Shown one piece after another: positions 1-9,124 of a stretch of DNA of 64,000 bases (positions are counted from its first letter, which is position 1; each line of letters begins with the position of its first letter). Position numbers and translations under genes: made by a program. The notes beneath the pieces were generated by a model, which did no database searches, was not told the DNA's origin, and was given only the letters and a program-made list of their open reading frames with translations. Source of the stretch: Sphingomonas sp. C3-2 (GTDB taxonomy: Bacteria > Pseudomonadota > Alphaproteobacteria > Sphingomonadales > Sphingomonadaceae); NCBI RefSeq assembly GCF_033025475.1, contig NZ_CP130322.1, positions 558,001 through 622,000 on the forward strand, in the 5' to 3' direction.

Positions 1-37
1 CAATTCCCCCCGACAGGGCGATCAACGCCAGCCACAT
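1..37 (-). CDS. start of an unidentified gene (5' fragment)
   Basis: An ATG at 37-35 overlaps the TGA stop of the upstream antiporter (TGATG). It opens a frame reading MWLALIALSGGI up to the window edge. The hydrophobic start suggests a membrane or exported protein. With only 12 codons no family can be assigned; the one-base overlap with the preceding gene is the main argument that it is real. Confidence 0.35.
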   Translation of the reverse strand, partial: MWLALIALSGGI

Positions 38-1809
38 CAGCCACACTCCCCTCTGTTCATCGGATTGCCCGGCCGGAACATCATTTCCTTGGCCGCATAG
101 AGATCACCCGCCTCCGCCTGCTTCTCCAGCCGTGCCAGATCGCGGCGGCGATATTCGACCTCAATCTCGTCGATGCGGTCGGACGCGATATCGAGTTCGC
201 GGAGCGCCTCGCGCCCGACGGTTACCGCCGATTCGAAGATTTCACGCACGGTCCCGGCAGCGCCCGCCCGGCTGAACTGGATAAGCTGGCGCCGATCAAA
301 GGCGCGCATCAGGAAACGCGCGTCCGGAAAGGCATGGGTGATGCTTTCGAGCTGTTCGCCATTGAAACTGCGGTCATCAATGCAGAAGACGATCAGACGC
401 GCCTTGTCCGCCCCAGCCTTGCGCAAAAGATCGATCCGGCGACCATCGCCATAATAGACCTTGAGCCCGAAGGTGCTCGACAACTGGATCTGGCTGGGCT
501 TGCGATCGATAAGCGTGACGGCGATCCCCTCCGCCATCAGCATCTGCGCGACAGTCTGCCCAAACCGGCCATAGCCGATGACGAGCGCGCGTGCCTGCGA
601 TGCGGCTTCGGGGCCATCGAGATCGTCGGTCGCGTCACCCGTCTTTTCAAAGCGGCGCGCGAGCGCGAGCAGGAACGGTGTCGTCGCCATCGACAGCGTG
701 ACCACCGCGCTGAACAGGCTGGCGGCCTGCGGCTCGATCAGCAGCGCATCCTGCGCCTGGGTAAAGAGCACGAAACCGAATTCGCCGCCCTGGCTGAGCA
801 ACAGACCAAGGCTGAACGCCAGCCGGTTGCCAAAGCCAAAGGCGCGCGCCAGCAGGAAGATGACCAGCGTCTTGGTGATGACGAGCGCGGCTGCCATGCC
901 GATGACATAGACCGGATAGGTGAGCACCGCCTGGACATCGAGCACCATGCCAACCGCGAGGAAGAATAGCCCGAGCAGGATCGAACGGAACGGCTCGACA
1001 TCGCTTTCAATCTCATGCCGATAGGGTGAATCCGCGAGCATCACCCCGGCCACGAACGCGCCTAGCGCGGCGGACAGATGCAGCATTTCCATGAGCGCGG
1101 ACGCCGCAAAGACCGTGAACAGCCCGATCACGACGAAAAGCTCGCGTTCGCCGAGATGCCCGACCAGCCGCAAGAGCGGCGTCAGAATGAAGCGACCGGC
1201 AAGCACCAGACCGATGATCGCCACCACCGTATAGATGCCAAGCAGCCAGCCCGGCGGTGCGCTGGGATCCGCGGGCGCGCGCGACAGTGCGGCGATGATC
1301 GTGATCAGCGGAATGATCGCGAGATCCTGGAACAACAGGATCGAAAAGGCGCGCTCCCCAAAGGCGGTGTTGATCCGCCCGGAGGATTTGAGGCTGGGAA
1401 GCACCTGCGCGGTCGACGAAAGCGCAAGCGGCAGCCCGAGCGCGATGGCCGCCCCCCAAGTGAAACTGGACGACAGGTAAACCACGCCCGTGATCGCGAT
1501 GCCGCAGAGCACGACCTGCGCCATCCCGATCGCGAAAATCTCCTTTCGAAGCCGCCACAGTCGCGCAAGATTGAGTTCGAGCCCGACGATGAAGAGCAGC
1601 AGGACGATGCCGATTTCGGCGATATCGAGCTTGGATTCCCCGCCCCCGACAAGACCGAGCACATGCGGCCCAATCACCACGCCCGCGACAAGATAGCCAA
1701 GCACCGCGCCCAGCCCCAGCCGCCGGAACAGCATGACGGAGAAGAGCGCCGCGCCCAGCAGCACTACCCCTTCCTTGAGAAGCAGGTCTGCAGGGGCTTC
1801 AGCGGTCAT
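37..1809 (-). CDS. CPA2-family monovalent cation:proton antiporter with TrkA-N domain (KefB/KefC-like)
   Basis: This 590-residue inner-membrane protein has about twelve hydrophobic segments in residues 1-390 (Na+/H+ exchanger fold), then a cytoplasmic Rossmann domain from about residue 408 with the nucleotide-binding GYGRFG at 412-417. The layout matches KefB/KefC/YbaL-type potassium or sodium efflux antiporters, in which the TrkA-N domain gates transport in response to nucleotide or glutathione adducts. The true cation and ligand cannot be read from the sequence. Its start codon overlaps the stop of the NifU-like gene (ATGA), so translation is probably coupled in a radA-cvpA-nifU-like-antiporter cluster. 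Confidence 0.9.
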   Translation of the reverse strand: MTAEAPADLLLKEGVVLLGAALFSVMLFRRLGLGAVLGYLVAGVVIGPHVLGLVGGGESKLDIAEIGIVLLLFIVGLELNLARLWRLRKEIFAIGMAQVVLCGIAITGVVYLSSSFTWGAAIALGLPLALSSTAQVLPSLKSSGRINTAFGERAFSILLFQDLAIIPLITIIAALSRAPADPSAPPGWLLGIYTVVAIIGLVLAGRFILTPLLRLVGHLGERELFVVIGLFTVFAASALMEMLHLSAALGAFVAGVMLADSPYRHEIESDVEPFRSILLGLFFLAVGMVLDVQAVLTYPVYVIGMAAALVITKTLVIFLLARAFGFGNRLAFSLGLLLSQGGEFGFVLFTQAQDALLIEPQAASLFSAVVTLSMATTPFLLALARRFEKTGDATDDLDGPEAASQARALVIGYGRFGQTVAQMLMAEGIAVTLIDRKPSQIQLSSTFGLKVYYGDGRRIDLLRKAGADKARLIVFCIDDRSFNGEQLESITHAFPDARFLMRAFDRRQLIQFSRAGAAGTVREIFESAVTVGREALRELDIASDRIDEIEVEYRRRDLARLEKQAEAGDLYAAKEMMFRPGNPMNRGECG

Positions 1810-2240
1810 CAGTTCTTATCCCTTGCCTTGTGCGCCGCCTCGGCCGCTGCCTCGAAAGCAAGGCGGATGGACGCATGACGCGCGCTGTGCGGTCGCGCGG
1901 CCGCAAAAATATCAAGCCCCGGCCAGTCGCCCGGATCGTCCCGCTCGCCCGCCAGATAAGCCGCAAGCGCCGCGCTGGCGGTATCAAGTTCTTCGGCCGT
2001 GCGCCCAAGCACATGCGCCCCCATGAGCGCAGCAGAGGCCTGCCCCAGTGCGCACGCCTGTACCTGCTGGCCCAGGCGCGCAACGCGGCCGTCGCCGTCC
2101 AGAATGACATCGACGGCTATGCGGCTGCCGCAGACGGGAGAGCGTTTCTCGATGGTCGCATCGGGCTTTTCCAGCCGGTCGAGATGCGGAATGGTGGCCG
2201 CGAGGCGAAGGATGGCGCTGTTATAGAGCGGCGCGTTCAT
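1809..2240 (-). CDS. NifU/IscU N-terminal-like iron-sulfur scaffold family protein
   Basis: This 143-residue protein resembles the NifU_N/IscU scaffold family that assembles Fe-S clusters. Two of the usual three cluster cysteines are visible (C37 in SPVCGS, C63 in QACALG). At the position of the third, the family's HAC context reads H-A-S, with Ser124. It is therefore either a scaffold with altered ligation or a divergent homologue with another job. The gene overlaps both neighbours by 1-4 nt (cvpA upstream, antiporter downstream), so it is expressed as part of that cluster; no isc or suf genes are near. Confidence 0.8.
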   Translation of the reverse strand: MNAPLYNSAILRLAATIPHLDRLEKPDATIEKRSPVCGSRIAVDVILDGDGRVARLGQQVQACALGQASAALMGAHVLGRTAEELDTASAALAAYLAGERDDPGDWPGLDIFAAARPHSARHASIRLAFEAAAEAAHKARDKN

Positions 2241-2794
2241 CCCGCCTCGGCCGTATCATTGCCAGCCGTCTCGCCGTCAGGATCGACCGCACGGCCGCGT
2301 TGTTCCTCGACAAAATCGACCAGCGCACGCCCCGAGGCGTGAAGCAGCGGATAGGTACGCGATTCCCGCATCCAATCGGGGCGCTCGGACGACATGCCGT
2401 AGAGCGTATCGTAAACAAGCGCGGCGGCCAAATAGAGCACGGTCGCGATGATCAATCCCTTGAGCATCCCGAAGCCCACGCCGAGTATCCGGTCAAACGG
2501 GCCCAGCACCGACTGGCGCGTCTGCTTGCCAAGGCTGCGCGCGAGCAGCCGACAGGCAATGAAGGTGACGCCGAATACCAGCGCAAAACCGAGCACCGAA
2601 GCGCCGCTGCCCTCACCCACCCAGTTTTCAGACAAGACGCGCGCGGGTTCGTAGAAGAACTTGACCGCAAGCACCGCGGCCACCCACGCCAGAAGCGACA
2701 GGATTTCGGTGGTAAACCCTCGCAGAAAACCAAGGATTCCGGCGCCGCCGACGAGCAGCAGCACGATGACATCAAGGGCAGAGAACGCAGCCAT
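2237..2794 (-). CDS. cvpA: CvpA family membrane protein
   Basis: This 185-residue protein has four predicted transmembrane segments in the first 125 residues and a polar, acidic C-terminal tail. It starts with a typical CvpA N-terminus (ALDVIVLLLVGGAGILGFLRG). CvpA-like proteins are linked to colicin V export and to envelope stress or bile tolerance in enteric bacteria; the molecular activity is unknown. It lies 9 nt downstream of radA and overlaps the NifU-like gene (ATGA), so it is probably co-transcribed with both. The radA-cvpA neighbourhood is common in alphaproteobacteria. Confidence 0.88.
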   Translation of the reverse strand: MAAFSALDVIVLLLVGGAGILGFLRGFTTEILSLLAWVAAVLAVKFFYEPARVLSENWVGEGSGASVLGFALVFGVTFIACRLLARSLGKQTRQSVLGPFDRILGVGFGMLKGLIIATVLYLAAALVYDTLYGMSSERPDWMRESRTYPLLHASGRALVDFVEEQRGRAVDPDGETAGNDTAEAG

Positions 2795-2803
2795 GACGCT
2801 GAG

Positions 2804-4177
2804 CTAGTCGCGGCGGAGCATATGGTCAACGAATTGACGCAGCGTACGGAATTCGGTGCAGCGCAGTGCCGATTTCTCTTTGCCCGTACCCGCCGGAACG
2901 ACCGCGCGGGTGAACCCCAGCTTGGCCGCCTCCTTGAGCCGCAGATTGCCGTGCGCCACAGGCCGGATCTCACCCGATAGCGAGATTTCTCCAAAGGAGA
3001 TCGAGTCCGAGGCGACCGGCGTCTCACTGAGCGCCGAAATCAGCGCCGCCGCAACCGCAAGGTCGGCCGCGGGATCAGACACACGGTATCCACCGGCAAT
3101 GTTCAGATAGACTTCACAGGTCGAGAAGCTGAGCCCGCAGCGCGCCTCGAGTACGGCGAGGATCATCGCAAGCCGACCGCTGTCCCACCCCACCACCGCA
3201 CGCCGCGGCGTCGCGCCGCTGGCGAGGCGCACGGTGAGCGCCTGAATTTCGACAAGCACGGGCCGCGTGCCTTCAAGCGCGGGAAAGACCGTTGCGCCGG
3301 TGACGGTTTCGTCACGGTGCGTGAGGAAGAGCGAGGACGGGTTGGAGATCTCGCTCAACCCCTCCTGCTCCATCGCAAAGACGCCGATTTCATCGGTGCC
3401 GCCAAAGCGGTTCTTGATCGCGCGCAGGATGCGGTATTGATGGCTGCGTTCGCCCTCAAAGCTGAGCACGGTATCGACCATATGTTCGAGCACACGGGGC
3501 CCCGCAATCGAACCATCCTTGGTGACATGGCCGACCAGCACGAGCGCGGTGCCACGCTCCTTGGCAAACCGGATAAGCTCCTGTGCGGACGCGCGCACCT
3601 GGCTGACCGTGCCGGGGGCGCCTTCGATCAGGTCGCTGTGCATGGTCTGGATCGAATCGATCACGAGCAGCGCGGGTGGCTTACCCTGCCCCAGCGTCGT
3701 CAGAATATCGCGGACCGAGGTGGCGGCGGCGAGTTGCACCGGCGACTTGCCCAGCCCCAGCCTGCGTGCGCGCAGGCGCACCTGATCGGCGGCTTCCTCG
3801 CCCGACACATAGGCGACCGAAAGCCCCTGATCGGCAAGCTTGGCAGTTGCCTGCAGCAGCAGCGTCGATTTCCCGATCCCCGGATCGCCGCCGATGAGCG
3901 TGGCCGATCCTTCGACAAAGCCGCCGCCCAGTGCACGGTCCAGTTCCTTGATGCCGGTCGATGCGCGTTCGGGCAGCGCGATATCGCTGTCGAGCCCGGT
4001 CAGTTCGAACGCGCGCCCGCCCGCCTGCAGGTTATGCTTTGCGGAAAAGGGGGTTACGACCGCACCGGCATCTTCGACCAGCGTGTTCCATTCGGCGCAA
4101 TCGACGCATTGCCCCTGCCATTTCGAGGCTACCGCCCCGCAGGCCTGACACACAAATCGTTTCTGAACCTTCGCCAT
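2804..4177 (-). CDS. radA: DNA repair protein RadA
   Basis: This 457-residue RecA-related ATPase drives branch migration during homologous recombination. Visible features are the N-terminal zinc finger (C10, C13, C24, C27), Walker A GGDPGIGKST near 97-105, the RadA-specific KNRFGG motif at 255-260 and a C-terminal Lon-protease-like domain. The ATG at 4177 was chosen because homologues begin close to the zinc finger; an in-frame ATG 12 codons upstream (4213) would add an uncharged tail with no family match. The gene is divergent from the EEP gene at 4260 across an 82-nt promoter gap and heads the cluster that continues into cvpA. Confidence 0.95.
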   Translation of the reverse strand: MAKVQKRFVCQACGAVASKWQGQCVDCAEWNTLVEDAGAVVTPFSAKHNLQAGGRAFELTGLDSDIALPERASTGIKELDRALGGGFVEGSATLIGGDPGIGKSTLLLQATAKLADQGLSVAYVSGEEAADQVRLRARRLGLGKSPVQLAAATSVRDILTTLGQGKPPALLVIDSIQTMHSDLIEGAPGTVSQVRASAQELIRFAKERGTALVLVGHVTKDGSIAGPRVLEHMVDTVLSFEGERSHQYRILRAIKNRFGGTDEIGVFAMEQEGLSEISNPSSLFLTHRDETVTGATVFPALEGTRPVLVEIQALTVRLASGATPRRAVVGWDSGRLAMILAVLEARCGLSFSTCEVYLNIAGGYRVSDPAADLAVAAALISALSETPVASDSISFGEISLSGEIRPVAHGNLRLKEAAKLGFTRAVVPAGTGKEKSALRCTEFRTLRQFVDHMLRRD

Positions 4178-4259
4178 GCGCGAACGATTAGCATTGCTTC
4201 GGAGAGAAGCCACGCCTTAACGCGTTACAGCAGCACCAGACGCAGGACGCGGGAAAAAC

Positions 4260-4958
4260 ATGCTCGTTGTGGCCAGTTACAATATCCGCAAGGCCATCGG
4301 CACCGACCGGCGCCGCAAGCCCGACCGCACGCTCGACGTGCTGCGCGAGGTGAATGCCGACATCATCGCCTTGCAGGAGGCCGATCGCCGCTTCGGCACC
4401 CGCGCGGGCGTGATCCCTTTGGAAATGCTGGCAGAGCATAGCGACTATCAGGCCGTTCCCTTCGACATGCGGACGCACAGCATGGGCTGGCACGGCAATG
4501 CCATCCTCATCCGCAAGGCCGCGCAGATCCTGCACCGGGAAGTGATCCACCTGCCCGCGCTGGAACCGCGCGGTGCGGTGATGGCGGAAATCCGCCTCCA
4601 CGGCCTGAAATACCGCATCGTCGGAATGCACCTCGATCTGTCGGGCCTGTGGCGGCGGCGGCAGGCGCGCGCGGTGATCGCGCATCTTGAGGCCTGTTCT
4701 GCCCGTCCGATGCCGACGATCCTGATGGGCGACCTCAACGAATGGAGCCGGATGAGCGGCTGCCTTCACGATTTTTCGCGCCATTTCAGCTTTGCCGATT
4801 GCGGCAAGAGTTTCCATGCGCAGCGCCCGATCGCGACGCTTGACCGGATCATGGTGTCCGAACAGCTGCGCATAGCCGAAGCTGGCGTGCATATCAGCAC
4901 CGCCGCGCGGCGAGCATCTGATCATCTGCCCGTCTGGGCGCGGCTGAAACCCGCCTGA
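4260..4958 (+). CDS. endonuclease/exonuclease/phosphatase (EEP) family protein
   Basis: This 232-residue protein has the EEP fold (DNase I, exonuclease III, inositol phosphatase superfamily). Catalytic positions are visible in order: N8 in SYNIR, E40 in LQEAD, the MGDLNEW motif, and the terminal S-D-H (220-222). There is no signal peptide or membrane anchor, so it probably acts in the cytoplasm. The substrate cannot be inferred; phosphodiester or phosphomonoester hydrolysis with Mg2+ is the family chemistry. It is transcribed away from radA, and the patatin gene follows after 50 nt. Confidence 0.85.
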   Translation: MLVVASYNIRKAIGTDRRRKPDRTLDVLREVNADIIALQEADRRFGTRAGVIPLEMLAEHSDYQAVPFDMRTHSMGWHGNAILIRKAAQILHREVIHLPALEPRGAVMAEIRLHGLKYRIVGMHLDLSGLWRRRQARAVIAHLEACSARPMPTILMGDLNEWSRMSGCLHDFSRHFSFADCGKSFHAQRPIATLDRIMVSEQLRIAEAGVHISTAARRASDHLPVWARLKPA

Positions 4959-5008
4959 GGGGTCGCGATGCGCTCGACAATTCCGCCCCCCAATGCCAGT
5001 CTAAGCGC

Positions 5009-7357
5009 ATGAGGGAAAAGGAATTGCGGCTGGCGTTGGTCTGTTATGGCGGCATCAGCCTTGCGGTCTACATGCACGGCATCACCAAGGAAATCTGGCG
5101 ACTGGTGCATGCCAGCCGCGATTTCCACGACGGCGCGCCGGAGACGGAGGGCAGCCGCAAGCTCTACCGCGAACTGCTTGAAGTGATCGAGGCGGAAACC
5201 GGCACCAAGCTGCGGATCATCGCCGACATCATCGCCGGTGCGTCCGCGGGCGGGATCAACGGCATCTTCCTTGCCCAGGCGATCACTTCCGGCCAGTCGC
5301 TCGATCCGCTGACCGATCTCTGGCTCGACTGCGCCGATGTTGAGAAACTGCTGGCGCCCGACGCCCGCCCCCTCTCCCGCTTCTCGAAATTCTGGGCGCA
5401 GCCGCTGGTGTGGATGGCGGCGGGCAAGAGCGGCACGGTGGAGCGGACCGTGGAGCCGGGCACGCGCGATGAAGTACGGCACAAGCTGTCCAGCTTCATC
5501 CGGTCCCGCTGGTTCGAGCCGCCCTTTGGCGGCGCGGGCTTCACCCACCTGCTGCTCGACGCACTCGACGCGATGCGCAACGCACCGCGTGGCCCGCGCC
5601 TGCTCCCCGCCGACCAGCCGCTCGACCTGTTCGTGACCGTGACCGATTATCGCGGGCATCCGGAACGCCTGCGCCTGAACAGCCCGCCCGAGGTGGTGGA
5701 GACCGAACACCGGCTGGTGATCGATTTTTCCAGCCGCGAACATTCAGCCTCCGGCCTTGGCGAGACGCCCGAACTGGCCTTTGCCGCGCGAGCGACCGCG
5801 AGTTTCCCCGGCGCCTTTCCGCCCTTCACGGTGAGCGAACTCGATCAGGTGCTGGAAGAACGCGACGCAAGCTGGCCGGGGCGAAAACCCTTCCTCACCC
5901 GCATATTGCCCCGCCAAAGCGCGGTCGGCATGGTCGAGAGCACCGCGCTCATAGACGGGTCGGTGCTCGCCAACGCGCCTTTCGCGCCCGCGATCAACGC
6001 GCTGAAGCGCCGGCCGGCTCGGCGGGAAGTGGATCGTCGCTTTGTCTATATCGATCCCAAACCCGGCGTCCGCAGCTTCCGGATCACATCGCCCCAGGCC
6101 GACGGCCATGGCGAAACCGCGCCCGTGTTGCCCGGCTTTTTCGGTACGATCTTCGGCGCGCTGTCCGACCTTCCCCGCACCCAGCCGATCCGCGACAATC
6201 TTGATGCGATCGAACAGCGCTCCGCGCGCATCCGGCGGATGCGCGCGATCATCGAGGCCGTTCGCCCCGAGGTGGAGGAATCGATCGAGGCGCTGTTCGG
6301 CATCACCTTGTTCCTCGATCGCCCCACGCCCGTCCGGCTCGCAGGCTGGCGCGCCAAGGCACAGGACCGCGCCGCCAAAACAGCAGGGCACGCCTATCCG
6401 GCCTATGGCCATCTGAAATTGTCGGGCGTGGTGGAGGAAGTGTCCGCAATGCTGGCGCGCCTTGCCGGCCGCGACGATAACGCAGCGATTCAGGATGCCG
6501 TGTTGCACGCCGTGGCCACGCAAGGACTCAACCGGATCACCGGCAAGGGCAGCGGCGCCACCGACACCGCCATCGCCTTTTTCCGTGCGCATGATCTGCG
6601 CTTTCGGATCCGACGCCTGCGGCTGCTGGCGCGCCGGCTGGCGGAACTGCAGGACGAACCCGACGCGCCGCGCGCCGCACTCGATACACTCGCCAAGACC
6701 ATTTATGAATGTCTTGCGCTCTATCTCGACCGCGAGCGCCCCGAATTTTTCGGCCCCGCGCTGCGCGAGGTGGCGGCGAACACCTGCACCGCGCCGCAAG
6801 ACGCACTCGAAGCGCTTGCCCATGCGCGCGATCTGAAGTCGATCGACCGAATGACCGACGATCTGCTCGCGGATGGATTGGCCGGGCTTCCCAAGGCCGC
6901 GCGGCGACAGATGCTGCTCGCCTATCTCGGCTTTCCCTTTTACGACATGGCGACACTGCCTATGCTCCAGGGCGAAGGGCTGGACGAGTTCGACCCCATC
7001 AAGGTCGACCGGATATCGCCCGAAGACGCCACCTCGATTCGCGAAGGTGGCGCCGAAGCGACGCTTAAAGGCATACAGTTCAACAGCTTCGGCGCCTTTT
7101 TCAGCCGTGCCTACCGCGAAAATGATTATCTCTGGGGCCGTCTGCACGGCGTGGATCGGCTGGTCGATATCGTGGTGTCGAGCCTGCCGTCGGGGAGCGC
7201 GATGAAGGCAGGAACCGTGGCCACGATCAAGCGCCGGGCGTTTCTCGCGATCCTTGATGAGGAGGAGCCCCGGCTGCAGGCAATCCCCGAATTGTTCGCC
7301 TCGCTACGCCATGAGATTGGGCCCGATCCCTTGGCAAAGGACGCCAATCCGGAATAG
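5009..7357 (+). CDS. patatin-like phospholipase family protein (patatin-related, DUF3376 type)
   Basis: This 782-residue protein carries a patatin lipase core in residues 7-330. It has a glycine-rich oxyanion loop near 13-16, the nucleophile elbow G77-A-S79-A-G81 and the catalytic Asp316 in LIDGSVLANAPF, so the Ser-Asp dyad is intact. The remaining 450 residues are mostly helical, in the style of the long patatin-related proteins with a DUF3376 tail (TIGR03607 type). There is no signal peptide. Family members hydrolyse acyl esters of phospholipids, but the substrate of this long subgroup is not established to my knowledge. The stop codon lies 35 nt before the LapA gene. Confidence 0.88.
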   Translation: MREKELRLALVCYGGISLAVYMHGITKEIWRLVHASRDFHDGAPETEGSRKLYRELLEVIEAETGTKLRIIADIIAGASAGGINGIFLAQAITSGQSLDPLTDLWLDCADVEKLLAPDARPLSRFSKFWAQPLVWMAAGKSGTVERTVEPGTRDEVRHKLSSFIRSRWFEPPFGGAGFTHLLLDALDAMRNAPRGPRLLPADQPLDLFVTVTDYRGHPERLRLNSPPEVVETEHRLVIDFSSREHSASGLGETPELAFAARATASFPGAFPPFTVSELDQVLEERDASWPGRKPFLTRILPRQSAVGMVESTALIDGSVLANAPFAPAINALKRRPARREVDRRFVYIDPKPGVRSFRITSPQADGHGETAPVLPGFFGTIFGALSDLPRTQPIRDNLDAIEQRSARIRRMRAIIEAVRPEVEESIEALFGITLFLDRPTPVRLAGWRAKAQDRAAKTAGHAYPAYGHLKLSGVVEEVSAMLARLAGRDDNAAIQDAVLHAVATQGLNRITGKGSGATDTAIAFFRAHDLRFRIRRLRLLARRLAELQDEPDAPRAALDTLAKTIYECLALYLDRERPEFFGPALREVAANTCTAPQDALEALAHARDLKSIDRMTDDLLADGLAGLPKAARRQMLLAYLGFPFYDMATLPMLQGEGLDEFDPIKVDRISPEDATSIREGGAEATLKGIQFNSFGAFFSRAYRENDYLWGRLHGVDRLVDIVVSSLPSGSAMKAGTVATIKRRAFLAILDEEEPRLQAIPELFASLRHEIGPDPLAKDANPE

Positions 7358-7392
7358 TGTTGTATGCGCGCAACAATAACAGGGTCCGCTGC

Positions 7393-7737
7393 ATGCAATT
7401 TTTGAGAACGATCTTCTGGGTGATCCTCGCCGTGATGGCGGTGATCTTCGCGGTTGGCAATTGGCACGCCGTGACGATCAACCTCTGGGGGGATGTCCAG
7501 GTCGATTCCAAGCTGCCCGTGCTGCTGTTCGGTGCGTTTCTGCTGGGGCTCGTCCCCACGCTGATCCTGTACCGCGCAACGCGGTGGCGCCTGAAACGCC
7601 GGCTGGAAATCGCCGAGCGCGCGCTGGCCGATGCCCGCGCGCAGCAGGTCGAGACGCCCGCCGTCCCCATTGCCGAGGCTGTGTCGGAAGCGCCGACGCC
7701 CGCCTATGTCCCAACCGCAGTTCCGCCCGGTGTATAA
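7393..7737 (+). CDS. LapA family (DUF1049) membrane protein
   Basis: This 114-residue protein has two transmembrane helices (about 5-24 and 42-62), a basic WRLKRRLEIAERA coiled stretch after the second, and a Pro/Ala-rich tail. The pattern matches LapA/YciS-like proteins, which partner LapB in controlling LpxC and lipopolysaccharide synthesis in enterics; a role in sphingomonads is not established. The start at 7393 (MQFLRTIFW) was preferred over an ATG 12 codons earlier because the earlier residues are polar and atypical. Its TAA shares one base with the pyrF ATG (TAATG), so the two are coupled. Confidence 0.8.
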   Translation: MQFLRTIFWVILAVMAVIFAVGNWHAVTINLWGDVQVDSKLPVLLFGAFLLGLVPTLILYRATRWRLKRRLEIAERALADARAQQVETPAVPIAEAVSEAPTPAYVPTAVPPGV

Positions 7738-8414
7738 TGAGCAATAACCCCATCTATGTCGCCATCGACACGCCCGAACTGGAGCGTGCGAAGCAGATCG
7801 CCAATTCCGTCCGCCATCATGTGGGTGGTATCAAGCTGGGCCTTGAATTCTTTTCGGCCAATGGCCGCGCGGGCATTCGCGAAATGGCCGCGCTCGACCT
7901 GCCGATCTTCCTCGATCTGAAGTTCCACGACATCCCCAACACCGTCGCCAAGGCGATCCAGGCACTCCGCCCGCTCGAACCCGCCATCCTGACGGTGCAC
8001 GCCGCCGGGGGCCGTTCGATGCTGGAAGACGCCAAGGCCGCAGCCGCCAACGGCACCAAGGTCGTCGCGGTCACGATGCTCACCAGCCTCGACGGCAGCG
8101 ACATGAAGTCGATCGGCCTGAATTCCGACCCGCATGAACAGGTTGTCCGCCTGACCGAACTGGCGCGGGAATCGGGCGTCGACGGCGTCGTGTGCTCCGG
8201 CCATGAAGTCGCCGCCGCACGCGAAATCTGGCCCGAGGGCTTCTTCGTGGTCCCCGGCGTCCGCCCGGCGGGCGCCGCCACCGGCGACCAGAAACGCATG
8301 ATGACCCCGCGCGACGCGCTCGACAACGGCGCCTCGATCCTCGTCATCGGCCGTCCGATCACGCAGGCAGAGAACCCCGATCTCGCCGCGCGTGAGATCG
8401 AAGCCACGCTTTAA
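7737..8414 (+). CDS. pyrF: orotidine 5'-phosphate decarboxylase
   Basis: This 225-residue TIM-barrel enzyme makes UMP from OMP, the last step of pyrimidine synthesis. The signature DLKFHDIPNT gives the catalytic Asp60-Lys62-Asp65 set, and K33 in GGIKLG is also present. The start at 7737 overlaps the LapA stop by one base and gives MSNNPIYVAIDT, a normal N-terminus; the reading frame stays open upstream, but that part overlaps lapA. A stem-loop separates it from trpF (8415-8479), so trpF may have partly independent expression. Confidence 0.95.
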   Translation: MSNNPIYVAIDTPELERAKQIANSVRHHVGGIKLGLEFFSANGRAGIREMAALDLPIFLDLKFHDIPNTVAKAIQALRPLEPAILTVHAAGGRSMLEDAKAAAANGTKVVAVTMLTSLDGSDMKSIGLNSDPHEQVVRLTELARESGVDGVVCSGHEVAAAREIWPEGFFVVPGVRPAGAATGDQKRMMTPRDALDNGASILVIGRPITQAENPDLAAREIEATL

Positions 8415-8430
8415 ACGCACGACAAGCGAC

Positions 8431-8460
8431 GCGCCGCCCGCTGCTCGGCAGCAGCGGCGC
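8431..8460 (+). other. GC-rich stem-loop between pyrF and trpF
   Basis: The arms GCGCCGCCCGCTGC (8431-8444) and GCAGCAGCGGCGC (8448-8460) pair around a TCG loop with one small bulge. There is no T-run after it, so it is not a classical intrinsic terminator. It ends 19 nt before the trpF ATG. It could limit read-through, stabilise the upstream message or hinder trpF initiation; the sequence alone does not decide. Confidence 0.5.
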
Positions 8461-8479
8461 GCTTCGTAAAGGCACCGAC

Positions 8480-9124
8480 ATGTCCCGAATCACCGCCAAG
8501 ATCTGCGGCCTTTCGACGCCGGAGACGCTCGACGCCGCCATTGCCGGGGGCGCAAGCCATGTCGGCTTCGTCTTCTTCGCCAAAAGCCCGCGCAATGTGG
8601 ACTTCGATCAGGTCCGCGCGCTGGCGGCGCGCGTTCCCGCGCATGTCGGCAACGCGGGCGTGTTCGTCGATCCCGATGATGCCCTGATCGAAACAGCTAC
8701 GGCCGCCGGGATGCTCGACGTCATCCAGCTTCACGGCAAGGAAACACCCGAACGTGCGGCCGCCATCAAGGACCGCACCGGCCGGGAAATCTGGAAGGCG
8801 CTGTCGATCCGCACGCGCGCAGACCTTGCCCCGGCAGGCGATTATCGCGGCGCAGCCGACCGGCTGCTCTATGACGCCAAGCCCCCGGTGGGCGCCGATC
8901 TGCCTGGCGGGCTCGGCCTGCGCTTCGACTGGCACCTGCTCGAAGGTTTCGTCCATCCCCTGCCCTGGGCACTGTCCGGCGGGCTCGACGCGGCAAATAT
9001 TGCCGAGGCGGTTGGCATCAGCGGTGCCCGGCTGGTAGATATATCCTCCGGCGTGGAAAGCGCGCCGGGCATCAAGGATGTGGACAAGATCGCCGCATTC
9101 CTTAAAGCAACGGCCCAGCTATGA
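8480..9124 (+). CDS. trpF: phosphoribosylanthranilate isomerase
   Basis: This 214-residue protein catalyses the Amadori rearrangement in tryptophan synthesis. It begins with the conserved [14 protein letters not shown] (catalytic Cys in the KICG turn) and keeps [20 protein letters not shown] in the middle and [16 protein letters not shown] near the phosphate-binding end. The length is typical for the monofunctional enzyme. The trpF stop overlaps the trpB start by four bases (ATGA), and trpF-trpB-trpA run as a coupled unit, an arrangement widespread in alphaproteobacteria. Confidence 0.95.
   Translation: MSRITAKICGLSTPETLDAAIAGGASHVGFVFFAKSPRNVDFDQVRALAARVPAHVGNAGVFVDPDDALIETATAAGMLDVIQLHGKETPERAAAIKDRTGREIWKALSIRTRADLAPAGDYRGAADRLLYDAKPPVGADLPGGLGLRFDWHLLEGFVHPLPWALSGGLDAANIAEAVGISGARLVDISSGVESAPGIKDVDKIAAFLKATAQL

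Noticed and set aside
5744-7147. 467-codon minus-strand frame opposite the patatin gene
   Set aside because: Shadow frame with no domain, opposite a well-supported lipase.
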